Shown piece after piece: positions 45,946 through 53,964 of a stretch of DNA of 64,000 nucleotides. Below the pieces are notes generated by a model. That model did no database searches. It saw only the letters and a list, made by a program, of their open reading frames with translations, and was not told the origin of the DNA. Origin of the DNA: Sphingomonas echinoides (GTDB lineage Bacteria; Pseudomonadota; Alphaproteobacteria; Sphingomonadales; Sphingomonadaceae); contig NZ_JAPYKK010000007.1 in assembly GCF_029623395.1 (NCBI RefSeq), forward strand, positions 62,001-126,000. Reading direction: 5' to 3'. The position numbers and the translations under genes are program-made. The stretch's first letter is position 1. Every line of letters begins with the position of its first letter.

Positions 45946-46722
45946 ATGAACAAATCGTCACTGGATCGCATCCTCATTAGCGGCGCGTCGGGCGGCCTCG
46001 GGGCGACACTGGCGCAATACTATGCCGCACCTGGGCGGACGCTCCTTCTGTGGGGGCGGGATCGTCCACGGCTGGAAACCGTCGCGACGCTGTGTCGGGC
46101 CGCTGGTGCCGAAGTCCGCTTGCGGCAGCTCGACCTGACGGACAGTCTCGCTGCAATCGCCGCGGCCGAGGACGAGGACGATATCGGCGCGATCACCCTC
46201 GCCCTCCTGGTCGCGGGAGCAGGCGACGTCCGCGCAGCCGGCGACAGGGTGGAGGACGCGGCGCAAGTCGCGCGTCTGGGCCTCGTCAATTACGTAGCAC
46301 CCGCTGCGATGGCGGCGGCGCTGGCGCGGCGCATGACGCTGCGAGGGAAAGGAGGAATCGTACTGGTCGGATCCGCCGCGGCGTTCCATGCCCTGCCGTT
46401 TGCCGCGGGCTATGCCGGGTCGAAGGCCGGGCTGCTCCGCTTTGGCGACGCCTTGCGATTGAGCGTCCGCAAGCACGGCGTCCGCGTCACCGTCGTGTCC
46501 CCCGGGTTCATCAACACTGCCGCAGGACGTGGCAACGCGGGCCCGCGCCCGTTTCAGATCGAACCGGCCGATGCCGCAGCACGAATCGCCGCGGCGGCGG
46601 AGCGCGGCGCCGGTCACGCGATCTTTCCATGGCCGTTTCGGGTGCTGCGCACGGTCGACCGGGTGTTGCCGACCGCTTGGCGAGACCGGCTGCTGCAGGC
46701 ACTCACCCCGCGCGAGGACTGA
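45946..46722 (+). CDS. SDR family NAD(P)-dependent oxidoreductase
   Basis: A 258-residue classical short-chain dehydrogenase. The cofactor motif is RILISGASGGLGATLAQYYA, the NAG-like segment is LVAGAGDVRAAG, the catalytic Ser is in GGIVLVGSAAAFHALP, and YAGSK (YxxxK) follows near residue 160. VVSPGFINTAAG is typical of the family. Substrate unknown. It lies between the hydroxylase-like gene and the phosphoglycerol-transferase-like gene in the capsule locus; its 3' end overlaps the convergent gene by 20 nt. Confidence 0.85.
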   Translation: MNKSSLDRILISGASGGLGATLAQYYAAPGRTLLLWGRDRPRLETVATLCRAAGAEVRLRQLDLTDSLAAIAAAEDEDDIGAITLALLVAGAGDVRAAGDRVEDAAQVARLGLVNYVAPAAMAAALARRMTLRGKGGIVLVGSAAAFHALPFAAGYAGSKAGLLRFGDALRLSVRKHGVRVTVVSPGFINTAAGRGNAGPRPFQIEPADAAARIAAAAERGAGHAIFPWPFRVLRTVDRVLPTAWRDRLLQALTPRED

Positions 46723-48181
46723 CCGCCTGGGGCGTTGCGACGCAGTGCAGGATTCGGTGATGCAATTCCGCCGGGGTGAGATCGACCGGATCCCCGCCCC
46801 CCGAAACGAAAGATCCATCTTCGCGGAAGCGCAGCATGACATACGGCGTATGCCGCGCGCCGCCGGGTGCCGTAACGCCTGGAATGCTGGGTCGGTGATC
46901 CCCGAAGAACGCGAGCAGACCGGACCGCCCGGCTTGGGCGAGATATGCCGTCAGGTCGCGCAGCATCGCATCGCTGCTGCGGGCGTGGCGGAGATACGCA
47001 TCACGCCGGCCGGCCGCGTCGCGCGCGGTGTCGCTGTCCCACGGGCCGTGGTTTTCCATCGTGACGGTGTAGATCATCGTCGGCCCGGTCGCCGCCTCGA
47101 GCATTGCGATCACCGATGATCCGAGCGTGCGATCGTCGACATAACGCCCCGCGCCTTCGTCGCGCGCTGCGATACCCTCTTCGCCGATCATGGCGGCGAA
47201 GCCAACCTGCGGCATCAACCGGTCGCGGCTGTAGAAGCGCAAATCGTGCGGATGGACGAACACACTCCGATAGCCCGCGCCACGCAGCCGCGCCGACAAG
47301 GCGTAAGACGCTTCGCCTGACGCGGTCAGGAAGGGGTCGTACCGTCGGAAACCGAGCGCTTCCTCGCTGCGACCGAACAGCACGCCATATTCGGTCCGCA
47401 TCGTATAGGCACCGAAACCGCTGACATCGAGCGTCCCCCATTGCCACGCCGCCGCCCGTGCCGCGTCCAACCCGGGAAGCGAATCGCGCGGATCGTGCGT
47501 GATGTCGAGCGGGTCACAGAAGGATTCGCACTGCACGATCACGACCAGCTCGGGCATAGCGGCGCCATCGCGTCGACGTTCGCCCTCGCACGGTTGCGGA
47601 TCCGGCGACTCACGCCAGCGCCACCAGTAGAGCAGCAGTGTGGCGACCATGCCCAATCGCCTGAAATCGCCTTCGAGATCGGGGATCTGCGCAAGGCGAT
47701 CGAGCGCGCGGCTGCGCAATACGCCGGCAAGCGCCAGTCCGCTGCCCAGCACAAGCGCGGCTCCGGCCAGATGCGGCTGCACCGCCAAGGAGGATAGCAG
47801 GACCATCGCGATCACCGCCGCCCCAGCGCCGATCGCGAGCATCCACCGCTGCGTCGGCGAAAGCGCCGAGAAATAGAAGCGCGGGTGCCGCACGACACCC
47901 CCCAGCAGCGCAAGATCCGAAAACACCAGCGGCTCACCCAGCATTTGGCGTTTCGCATTCGACGCGACCATGAACAGCCCGGCAAGCGCGGCCCCGACCA
48001 GCGCGGCAATCACCGCGTTTCCGGTGGCCGCCAAGATCAACCCAAATACGCTCGTCATGACGAGCCCATGAAGCGCTACGCCACGCCAGTCCCGCAACGC
48101 GCCAGCGCGTGGCCGTGCGGCTGAGTCGAACAGCACCGAAAAGACCAGCATTGTCAGGAAAGGGATCACACCGTTCGCCAC
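46703..48181 (-). CDS. LTA synthase-like phosphoglycerol transferase (sulfatase fold)
   Basis: About 492 residues: several N-terminal membrane helices (IPFLTMLVFSVLF, GLVMTSVFGLILAATGNAVI, ALVGAALAGLFMVAS and others), then an extracytoplasmic alkaline-phosphatase-like domain from about residue 210. Landmarks are MPELVVIVQCESFCDPLDIT with the metal Glu, GAYTMRTEYGVLFG with the likely catalytic Thr, VFVHPHDLRFY, MIYTVTMENHGPWD and LLAFFGDHRPS with metal His/Asp. Family members transfer glycerol phosphate to glycans or lipids. The start is uncertain; GTG at 48181 is chosen because longer versions enter the kpsS upstream region and look non-coding. It is divergent from kpsS. Confidence 0.82.
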   Translation of the reverse strand: MANGVIPFLTMLVFSVLFDSAARPRAGALRDWRGVALHGLVMTSVFGLILAATGNAVIAALVGAALAGLFMVASNAKRQMLGEPLVFSDLALLGGVVRHPRFYFSALSPTQRWMLAIGAGAAVIAMVLLSSLAVQPHLAGAALVLGSGLALAGVLRSRALDRLAQIPDLEGDFRRLGMVATLLLYWWRWRESPDPQPCEGERRRDGAAMPELVVIVQCESFCDPLDITHDPRDSLPGLDAARAAAWQWGTLDVSGFGAYTMRTEYGVLFGRSEEALGFRRYDPFLTASGEASYALSARLRGAGYRSVFVHPHDLRFYSRDRLMPQVGFAAMIGEEGIAARDEGAGRYVDDRTLGSSVIAMLEAATGPTMIYTVTMENHGPWDSDTARDAAGRRDAYLRHARSSDAMLRDLTAYLAQAGRSGLLAFFGDHRPSIPGVTAPGGARHTPYVMLRFREDGSFVSGGGDPVDLTPAELHHRILHCVATPQAVSPRAG

Positions 48182-48386
48182 AGAATGGGTTGCGTCCCCG
48201 CCGCGACAAAGCGCCACGGTCGGTCCGGCGTCAGAGAAACGCGCCCGCCTATACCCAGCGAACACAACACTGTCACGACCTTGGAGACGCCGCGCCGCAC
48301 CTTGGAAAATGCCGTGGCCAGTTCTATGGAGAGACCAAGCCACTGTGACCCAAGCGTCGCAGTATTGAAAACAAGAGGAATTACGG

Positions 48387-49727
48387 ATGCCGGACATGCT
48401 TTCCGATGAATCCGTCACACAGCCGCGCACGGCAAAAGCAGCGATCGTACAGCCGCTCGCGGAGCGCAACATCCTGTTGCTGCAAGGCCTCATGGGTCCG
48501 CTGTTCCGACGGTTGGGGCAGGTGCTGCGGCGCGATGGGTACGGGGTTCACAAGGTCAACTTCAACGGCGGTGACCGTCTGTTCTGGCGCCTTCCCAACG
48601 GGATCGACTATCGCGGGCGGTTCGAGGACTGGCCCGCGGAACTCAGCCGGATCATCGCGGACCGCAAGATCACCGACGTATTGCTGTTCGGTGATTGCCG
48701 TCCGATCCACATGGCGGCGATCGCGGTTTGTCGCGACCTGCACGTCCCGGTCCACGTGTTCGAGGAAGGCTATATCCGGCCCGACTGGGTCACGCTTGAA
48801 CTCGGCGGGGTCAACGGCCACTCCACGCTGCCGCGCGACCCGTCCTGGTATCGCGCGCAGGCAGCGTTGCTGCCGCCCGTTCCCCAGCACGCGCCCGTCC
48901 CCTCGTCTTTCCGCCGCCGTGCGACCGAGGCGTTGATCTACAATACCGCGGACGTGCTGAGCCGATCGCACTATCCCCATTGGGAAAACCATCGCCCGTG
49001 GCATCCTCTGGTTGAGGGCATGGGGTGGGTCCGACGCCTGACACGGCGCAAGGCGGCAGCGCAACGTGCGCAAAGCGTCCAGGCGGCGTTGGCACACCGC
49101 AACGCACCGTACGTCCTGTTCCCGTTGCAGCTCGATTCGGATGCGCAGATCCGGCTGCATTCGTCGTTTGCAGGAATCGCGGATGCGCTGCGCATGGTGA
49201 TCACGTCGTTCGCCAGCCATGCGCCGCCCGAATTGCGACTCGTGATCAAGGAACATCCGCTCGACAACGGCGTGCGCGACTGGCGGCTCGAAACGAAGAC
49301 GCTCGCAGCATTGCACGGCGTAACCGACCGGATCGACTATCTCGAGGGCGGCGACATCGTCCCGATTTCGTTAAAATCGCAGGGCATGGTGACGATCAAC
49401 AGCACCAGCGGAACACTCGCGCTGGCCCAGGGAATTCCGGTGATCGCGCTCGGGCAGGCCGTTTACGATATCGAGGACATCACGTTTCAGGGGCGCCTCA
49501 ACGATTTTTGGGCGACTCCGGGGAAACCCGACACTGCAACGTTCGACGCGTTTCGGCGCGTGCTGATCGAGCGTTGTCTCGTCCCGGGCGGTTTCTTCTC
49601 GGAAGAGGCACTCGAGAAACTGACAAGCGGAATCATTGCGAAGATCGAGGCTGCGAGCCCGTTGCTTCCGCCGTCCGCCGTATCGTCGCAGCATCAGCGT
49701 TCAGCGACGGCGGTGCTATCGACCTGA
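48387..49727 (+). CDS. Capsule beta-Kdo transferase, KpsS-like
   Basis: A 446-residue KpsS-family protein. KpsS adds the first beta-Kdo to lyso-phosphatidylglycerol to start the capsule lipid anchor. Features are NILLLQGLMGPLFRRLGQVL, VHKVNFNGGDRLFW, HVFEEGYIRPDWVTLE with the paired acidic residues, VLFPLQLDSDAQIR, VIKEHPLDNG and MVTINSTSGTLALAQGIPV. AGAGGA lies seven bases before the ATG. It is divergent from the phosphoglycerol transferase-like gene, with about 205 nt between them. The kpsMTED export genes are not in this window. Confidence 0.9.
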   Translation: MPDMLSDESVTQPRTAKAAIVQPLAERNILLLQGLMGPLFRRLGQVLRRDGYGVHKVNFNGGDRLFWRLPNGIDYRGRFEDWPAELSRIIADRKITDVLLFGDCRPIHMAAIAVCRDLHVPVHVFEEGYIRPDWVTLELGGVNGHSTLPRDPSWYRAQAALLPPVPQHAPVPSSFRRRATEALIYNTADVLSRSHYPHWENHRPWHPLVEGMGWVRRLTRRKAAAQRAQSVQAALAHRNAPYVLFPLQLDSDAQIRLHSSFAGIADALRMVITSFASHAPPELRLVIKEHPLDNGVRDWRLETKTLAALHGVTDRIDYLEGGDIVPISLKSQGMVTINSTSGTLALAQGIPVIALGQAVYDIEDITFQGRLNDFWATPGKPDTATFDAFRRVLIERCLVPGGFFSEEALEKLTSGIIAKIEAASPLLPPSAVSSQHQRSATAVLST

Positions 49728-49765
49728 AACCGGTGCGCCATGCCGCAGCGCACGCAAGCATCACG

Positions 49766-49841
49766 TGGTGGGCTCGCCGGGATTCGAACCCGGGACCTAC
49801 AGATTAAAAGTCCGTTGCTCTACCGACTGAGCTACGAGCCC
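49766..49841 (-). tRNA. tRNA-Lys (anticodon TTT)
   Basis: A 76-nt tRNA including an encoded 3' CCA. The acceptor stem GGGCTCG/CGAGCCC, D-arm TAGCTCAGTCGGTAGAGCA, anticodon loop CTTTTAA (anticodon TTT), and T-arm with GGTTCGAATCC are all present. The discriminator base is A. It stands alone between kpsS and folK. Confidence 0.97.
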
Positions 49842-49858
49842 ACACACGCCGATGCGCG

Positions 49859-50356
49859 TTAGGAGCGGATGCGCGTCCGGTCAACCATGTCCAAGCGCAT
49901 CGCAAGTTGCCGGATCGTCCGTCCGGTCTGCGGATCGCGCCATCGCGGGGCGATTTGCACGAGCGGATGCAGCACGAAATTCCGCGTTCGGAAGGCGATG
50001 TGCGGGATGCAGAGCGTGGCGTCCCGCCATGCGCCCCCCGACCACAGCACAATATCGAGATCGATTACCCGCGCCGACCAACGTTGTCCCCGGCGGCGTC
50101 CGAAATCGCGCTCGATCCGCTTGAGCCGGGCCAACATCATCGGCGGTGTCTCGGAACTGTGAAGCAGGACAGCGGCATTGGTGAAACGCCGCAGGGACGG
50201 CCCGACCGGCGCAGTCTCGATCAAGCGAGACACCGCCAGCACATTGGGCAAGGCAGCGATCGCTGCCCGGACTTCGGCTCGTGGATGGCCATGACGTCCG
50301 CGTCGGTTCGATCCGATCGCGATGGCATAAAGCGGGTAGGTGGTTGAGATCGACAC
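49859..50356 (-). CDS. folK: 2-amino-4-hydroxy-6-hydroxymethyldihydropteridine pyrophosphokinase
   Basis: A 165-residue enzyme of folate synthesis, pyrophosphorylating 6-hydroxymethyl-7,8-dihydropterin. Visible elements are YAIAIGSNRRGRHG near the N-terminus, LIETAPVGPSLRRFTNAAVL, and the HPPK signature RWSARVIDLDIVLWSGG (with DLD), followed by IPHIAFRTRNFVLHPLVQIA. The start is probably GTG at 50356, since an ATG slightly upstream is out of frame. It is divergent from the uracil-DNA glycosylase gene across only 23 nt. Confidence 0.92.
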   Translation of the reverse strand: MSISTTYPLYAIAIGSNRRGRHGHPRAEVRAAIAALPNVLAVSRLIETAPVGPSLRRFTNAAVLLHSSETPPMMLARLKRIERDFGRRRGQRWSARVIDLDIVLWSGGAWRDATLCIPHIAFRTRNFVLHPLVQIAPRWRDPQTGRTIRQLAMRLDMVDRTRIRS

Positions 50357-50379
50357 CCAAACATGCCTATCGCCTTTTG

Positions 50380-51048
50380 ATGAACTTCGCACCCAGCCCG
50401 CTCGCGGACTCCGAACCGCCACACGATTGCCCCCTTTGCCCGCGCCTCGTCGCGTTCCGGGAGGAATTGCGCGAGGAATTCCCGACGTGGTGGAATGCCC
50501 CCGTCAACGCGTTCGGCGACCCGGGGGCGTGGCTCGGCATCATCGGACTGGCTCCCGGCAAGCATGGCGCGAACCGCACCGGTCGCCCCTTCACGGGCGA
50601 TTTTGCGGGGGTTTTGCTGTACGACACGCTCACCAAATACGGGTTTGCGACGGGCACCTTCGAAGCCAAGCCAGACGATACGCTCCAATTGCAGGATGCG
50701 ATGATCATCAACGCCGTCAAATGCCTGCCGCCGCAGAACAAGCCCACCCCCGAAGAGATCCGCACGTGCCGCCCATTCCTTGAAGGACAGATCGCCGCTC
50801 TGCCACGGGCGCGCGTGTTCGTCGCGCTGGGCCAGATCGCACATCAGTCCGCGGTCAAGGCACTGGGCGGGCGGTTACCCAAGTGCAAGTTCGGCCATCT
50901 CGCCGAACATCGCATGCCCGATGGCCGGATCCTGATCGATAGCTACCATTGTTCGCGCTACAACCAGAATACCGGGAGGCTTACCACCGAGATGTTCGAG
51001 GCCGTGTTCGCACGCGCAGCACAACTTCGGGACAGTTCCGCTGCCTAA
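50380..51048 (+). CDS. Family-5 uracil-DNA glycosylase (UDGb type)
   Basis: A 222-residue iron-sulfur uracil-DNA glycosylase that removes uracil and possibly other deaminated bases. Motif A is GLAPGKHGANRTGRPFTGDF, matching family 5 rather than family 4. Motif C-like SYHCSRYNQNTGRLT lies near residue 187. Four cysteines suitable for a 4Fe-4S cluster are visible: DCPLCPRL (two), NAVKCLPP and SYHC. The ATG at 50380 is chosen because earlier in-frame codons overlap folK. Confidence 0.9.
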   Translation: MNFAPSPLADSEPPHDCPLCPRLVAFREELREEFPTWWNAPVNAFGDPGAWLGIIGLAPGKHGANRTGRPFTGDFAGVLLYDTLTKYGFATGTFEAKPDDTLQLQDAMIINAVKCLPPQNKPTPEEIRTCRPFLEGQIAALPRARVFVALGQIAHQSAVKALGGRLPKCKFGHLAEHRMPDGRILIDSYHCSRYNQNTGRLTTEMFEAVFARAAQLRDSSAA

Positions 51049-51237
51049 CACTTGCCGCGCTGAACTTATGGATGAGAGATATTTAACGAGTCCGGGGTTA
51101 TACCCGAATCGGTTGTTGCGGAGTAGGGCTGCAGCCGAGAAGCGTAGCGTACCGATGCGCGAGGACGATCGAGACAGTCTGGCGGTAGTCCCGCCACCCC
51201 CCAGTCCGATCGCCCTCGCGGGTCATCCCTGACCCGA

Positions 51238-52089
51238 TCAGATATCCTGCACCAGCCGGCCATATAGGTCGGGCCGACGATCGCGGAAAAATCCGAACGC
51301 GGCACGGTGGCGCTTGACCCGATCCAGATCGATCGTAGCGGTGATAACGCCTTCGTCCGCCCGCCCCAGTTCCGCCAGAATGTCTCCGCGCTCGTCCGCG
51401 ATGAAGCTCGTGCCGTAGAAAGTCTGGTCGTGCTCGACGCCGACGCGATTCGCCGCGACGATCGGCACGACGTTCGACACCGCATGGCCGACCATCGCGC
51501 GCCGCCAAAGCCGCGCTGTATCCAGCGACGTGTCGTGCGGCTCGCTGCCGATCGCAGTGGGGTAGAACAGTACTTCCGCGCCCATCAGCATCATCGCGCG
51601 CGCGGTCTCGGGATACCATTGGTCCCAGCACACGCCGACACCGAGCGTCGTCTTCTCCGGACCGGGCCACACCTTGAAGCCGGTGTTGCCGGGGCGGAAA
51701 TAGAATTTCTCCTCGTAGCCCGGCCCATCCGGGATATGGCTCTTGCGGTAGACGCCCTGAACTTCGCCGTCGGGGCCGATCATCGCGAGGCTGTTGTAAT
51801 GATGCGGCCCGTCCGCCTCGAAGAAGCTCGTCGGGATCGTCACCTTGAGCGCCTCGGCGAGCGCCTGCATCGCGAGCACCGCCTTGTGCTCGCCCACCGG
51901 CTTGGCGTTGGAGAACAGCCCCTCGTCCTCGACCCGGCAAAAATATTCGCCCTCGAACAGTTCGGGCGGCAGAATCACTTGCGCGCCACGGCTCGCGGCC
52001 TCGCGCACGAGTTCCGAGACATGCTCGATATTCGCGTCCATATCGTTTGAGAAAGCGAGCTGAAGTGCGGCGACGGTGATTTCGGTCAT
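51238..52089 (-). CDS. aguB: N-carbamoylputrescine amidase
   Basis: A 283-residue nitrilase-superfamily hydrolase converting N-carbamoylputrescine to putrescine. The Glu-Lys-Cys triad is in LPPELFEGEYFC near residue 42, GVYRKSHIPDGPG near 120, and LGVGVCWDQWYPETAR near 158. The conserved FYPTAIGSEPHD and AANRVGVEHDQTFYGTSFI are typical of AguB. The ATG at 52089 gives MTEITVAALQLAF. Its pathway partner, agmatine deiminase, is about 1.9 kb away on the same strand, separated by two genes and a repeat. Confidence 0.92.
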   Translation of the reverse strand: MTEITVAALQLAFSNDMDANIEHVSELVREAASRGAQVILPPELFEGEYFCRVEDEGLFSNAKPVGEHKAVLAMQALAEALKVTIPTSFFEADGPHHYNSLAMIGPDGEVQGVYRKSHIPDGPGYEEKFYFRPGNTGFKVWPGPEKTTLGVGVCWDQWYPETARAMMLMGAEVLFYPTAIGSEPHDTSLDTARLWRRAMVGHAVSNVVPIVAANRVGVEHDQTFYGTSFIADERGDILAELGRADEGVITATIDLDRVKRHRAAFGFFRDRRPDLYGRLVQDI

Positions 52090-52138
52090 GCGCCGCCATA
52101 TCGTGGTTCGTGGCGCAGATTCAAACGGGATATCGCGA

Positions 52139-52537
52139 ATGGAACGAGTGTTCGAGACGATTGCCCAACGGGTGGCCAATTGGGCGGGACGCCCGATCGC
52201 GTTTATTTCCGCGTTCACGGTGGTGCTGCTCTGGGGACTGACCGGGCCAGTGTTCCACTATTCGGACACATGGCAGCTCGTCATCAACACCTCGACGACG
52301 ATCGTCACCTTCCTGATGGTGTTCCTGATCCAGAACGCGCAGAACCGCGACGCCTCTGCGATCCAGGCCAAGCTCGACGAGATCATCCGCGCGACGACGG
52401 AAGCGCGCAACGAGTTCATCGGGATCGAACATATGACGCAGGACGAGCTCGAACGGATCAAGCGCGTGCTGGAGCGAGAGTGCGGCGACGACACGACGCA
52501 TCACGAATCGATCGAGCGGCTTTTGGGGCGGCTTTAG
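52139..52537 (+). CDS. Low-affinity iron permease family membrane protein
   Basis: A 132-residue protein of the Iron_permease family (PF04120-like). It has two helices: RPIAFISAFTVVLLWGLTGP near residue 20, and INTSTTIVTFLMVFLIQNAQ near 50. The following NRDASAIQAKLDEIIRATTE segment and a charged C-terminal helix are characteristic. Bacterial members are not proven iron transporters and resemble small membrane-anchored proteins. It is divergent from aguB across 49 nt. Confidence 0.85.
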   Translation: MERVFETIAQRVANWAGRPIAFISAFTVVLLWGLTGPVFHYSDTWQLVINTSTTIVTFLMVFLIQNAQNRDASAIQAKLDEIIRATTEARNEFIGIEHMTQDELERIKRVLERECGDDTTHHESIERLLGRL

Positions 52538-52617
52538 CGTTCCGCCGCTTCGTACTCCTGCGCAGGCATTAGCCCAGAGTCACGAACGCGGCGTCCGGTC
52601 TGACTGCCCCCCTCAAT

Positions 52618-52709
52618 CCGTTCAGGCTGAACGACGTCGAATCCCCGCTCCGGTCACAAGCCTCACTCGGTTTGGCAAGCGACCCTTCGACTACGCTCAG
52701 GGCAAACGG
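52618..52709. repeat. Palindromic repeat of the CCGTTCG family
   Basis: Left arm CCGTTCAGGCTGAACGACGT (from 52618) and right arm CCCTTCGACTACGCTCAGGG (ending with CAAACGG at 52709) enclose about 35 nt. It lies between the convergent iron-permease-like gene and the metallophosphoesterase gene, and fills most of that 197-nt space. Confidence 0.75.
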
Positions 52710-52734
52710 TGTAGGTTCGGTGCCGAAAACGCGC

Positions 52735-53928
52735 CTACCGCGCCCCCGCACGCAACGTGATCCGCGTCAGCTCCGACGGCACGCCCAGTCGCAGCGCGAA
52801 GCCCGGCCACAGCCCCGTGCCGTTATTGACGTACAGCGTCATCCCGTCGACGGCGTAGCGTCCCGAAACGAAACCCGCATTGGCGCGCGCGACTAGCCGG
52901 TCGAGCCCGACGATCATCCCGCCGTGCGTATGCCCCGACAGTTGCAACGCCACGCCCCGCGCCGCCGCCGCCCGCGCCAACCGCGGCTGATGGTCGAGCA
53001 GGATGATCGGCGCGCCCGCCGGTGCCCCCGCCAGCGCTCTGGCGAGATCGGGACCGGGGTGGCCGGTCGCACGCGCAGACAGGTCAGTGACGCCTGCGAG
53101 CACAATCCGCCCCTCGCCGCGCGTCAGCACCGCATGCGCGTTGGGGAGCAGGTGCATCCCCATCCCCGCAAAATGCGCCATCCACCCGTCATACTCGAAG
53201 AAATATTCGTGATTGCCGGGGATCGCGTAAATCCCGTCGACGGCGCGAAGCCCGCGCAGCGGTTCGACATCGGCGCGGCGCATTGCAATCGAGCCGTCAA
53301 TGAAGTCGCCGGTCACGACGATGAGGTCGGGGTGGAGCGCGTTGGTGCGATCGACCACCGCCTGGGTCCAGCGCGCCGGGAACAGGCGGCTGATGTGAAG
53401 GTCGGTCAACTGGACCAGCGTATAGCCATCGAACGCCTTGGGCAGCCCGGGGATGACGACGTCGATGTCGCGCACCGGCGGCACCCGCTGCGCCTGCGCC
53501 ACGCCCAGGCCGGCGAGAAACAGCGCCGACAGCCCCATGCCGTACCGCACCGCCACCGGCACCGCGAAGCCACCCTGCCCGATCAGCAGCGCAGGAAGTC
53601 GCGCGAGATCGACGACCAGCTGGAACACCGCCAGCAACAGGATCGCACCATACGCCACGTTGAAGGCGAGCACGACGAAGCGCGGCATCTCGGGCGCAAA
53701 CGGCGACCCCGAGGAAAGCCGGCTCCACAGCAGAAATTGCGAACCGATCAGCAACGCGCCCGCGAGGATCACCTTCCCTCCCGGGTGCCACGGGAGCGGC
53801 AGGATGAAGCGCAACGTGACGAACAGCCATGGCAGGCTGAAGAGCAGGTGGAAGATCAGGTGTTCCTTCTGGCGATTAGAGCCTGCGCATTGAAGATTCG
53901 TCGGGGAGCGTCGACGACATCGTCCCAA
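52735..53928 (-). CDS. Membrane-anchored metallophosphoesterase
   Basis: Up to 397 residues: about four N-terminal helices (LLFSLPWLFVTLRFIL, VILAGALLIGSQFLLW, FNVAYGAILLLAVFQLVV, GMGLSALFLAGLGVAQA), then a calcineurin-like phosphoesterase domain with the metal motifs TDLHISRLFP, TGDFIDGS, GNHEYFF, and LSGHTHGG. It resembles the YkuE/YaeI family acting at the membrane on phosphoester lipids. No ATG or GTG exists near the expected N-terminus. The open frame begins with TTG at 53928, but the first 23 residues look non-native; a CTG at 53859, with AAGGA just upstream, gives a better start. Confidence 0.85.
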   Translation of the reverse strand: MGRCRRRSPTNLQCAGSNRQKEHLIFHLLFSLPWLFVTLRFILPLPWHPGGKVILAGALLIGSQFLLWSRLSSGSPFAPEMPRFVVLAFNVAYGAILLLAVFQLVVDLARLPALLIGQGGFAVPVAVRYGMGLSALFLAGLGVAQAQRVPPVRDIDVVIPGLPKAFDGYTLVQLTDLHISRLFPARWTQAVVDRTNALHPDLIVVTGDFIDGSIAMRRADVEPLRGLRAVDGIYAIPGNHEYFFEYDGWMAHFAGMGMHLLPNAHAVLTRGEGRIVLAGVTDLSARATGHPGPDLARALAGAPAGAPIILLDHQPRLARAAAARGVALQLSGHTHGGMIVGLDRLVARANAGFVSGRYAVDGMTLYVNNGTGLWPGFALRLGVPSELTRITLRAGAR

Positions 53929-53964
53929 CGGATGGATGCCGAGACCGGAAAGAAGGCGCCCCCC

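Noticed and set aside
51049-51237. Possible small gene between the uracil-DNA glycosylase and aguB
   Set aside because: Only short frames without ribosome-binding sites or recognisable motifs; the 189-nt space separates two convergent gene ends.
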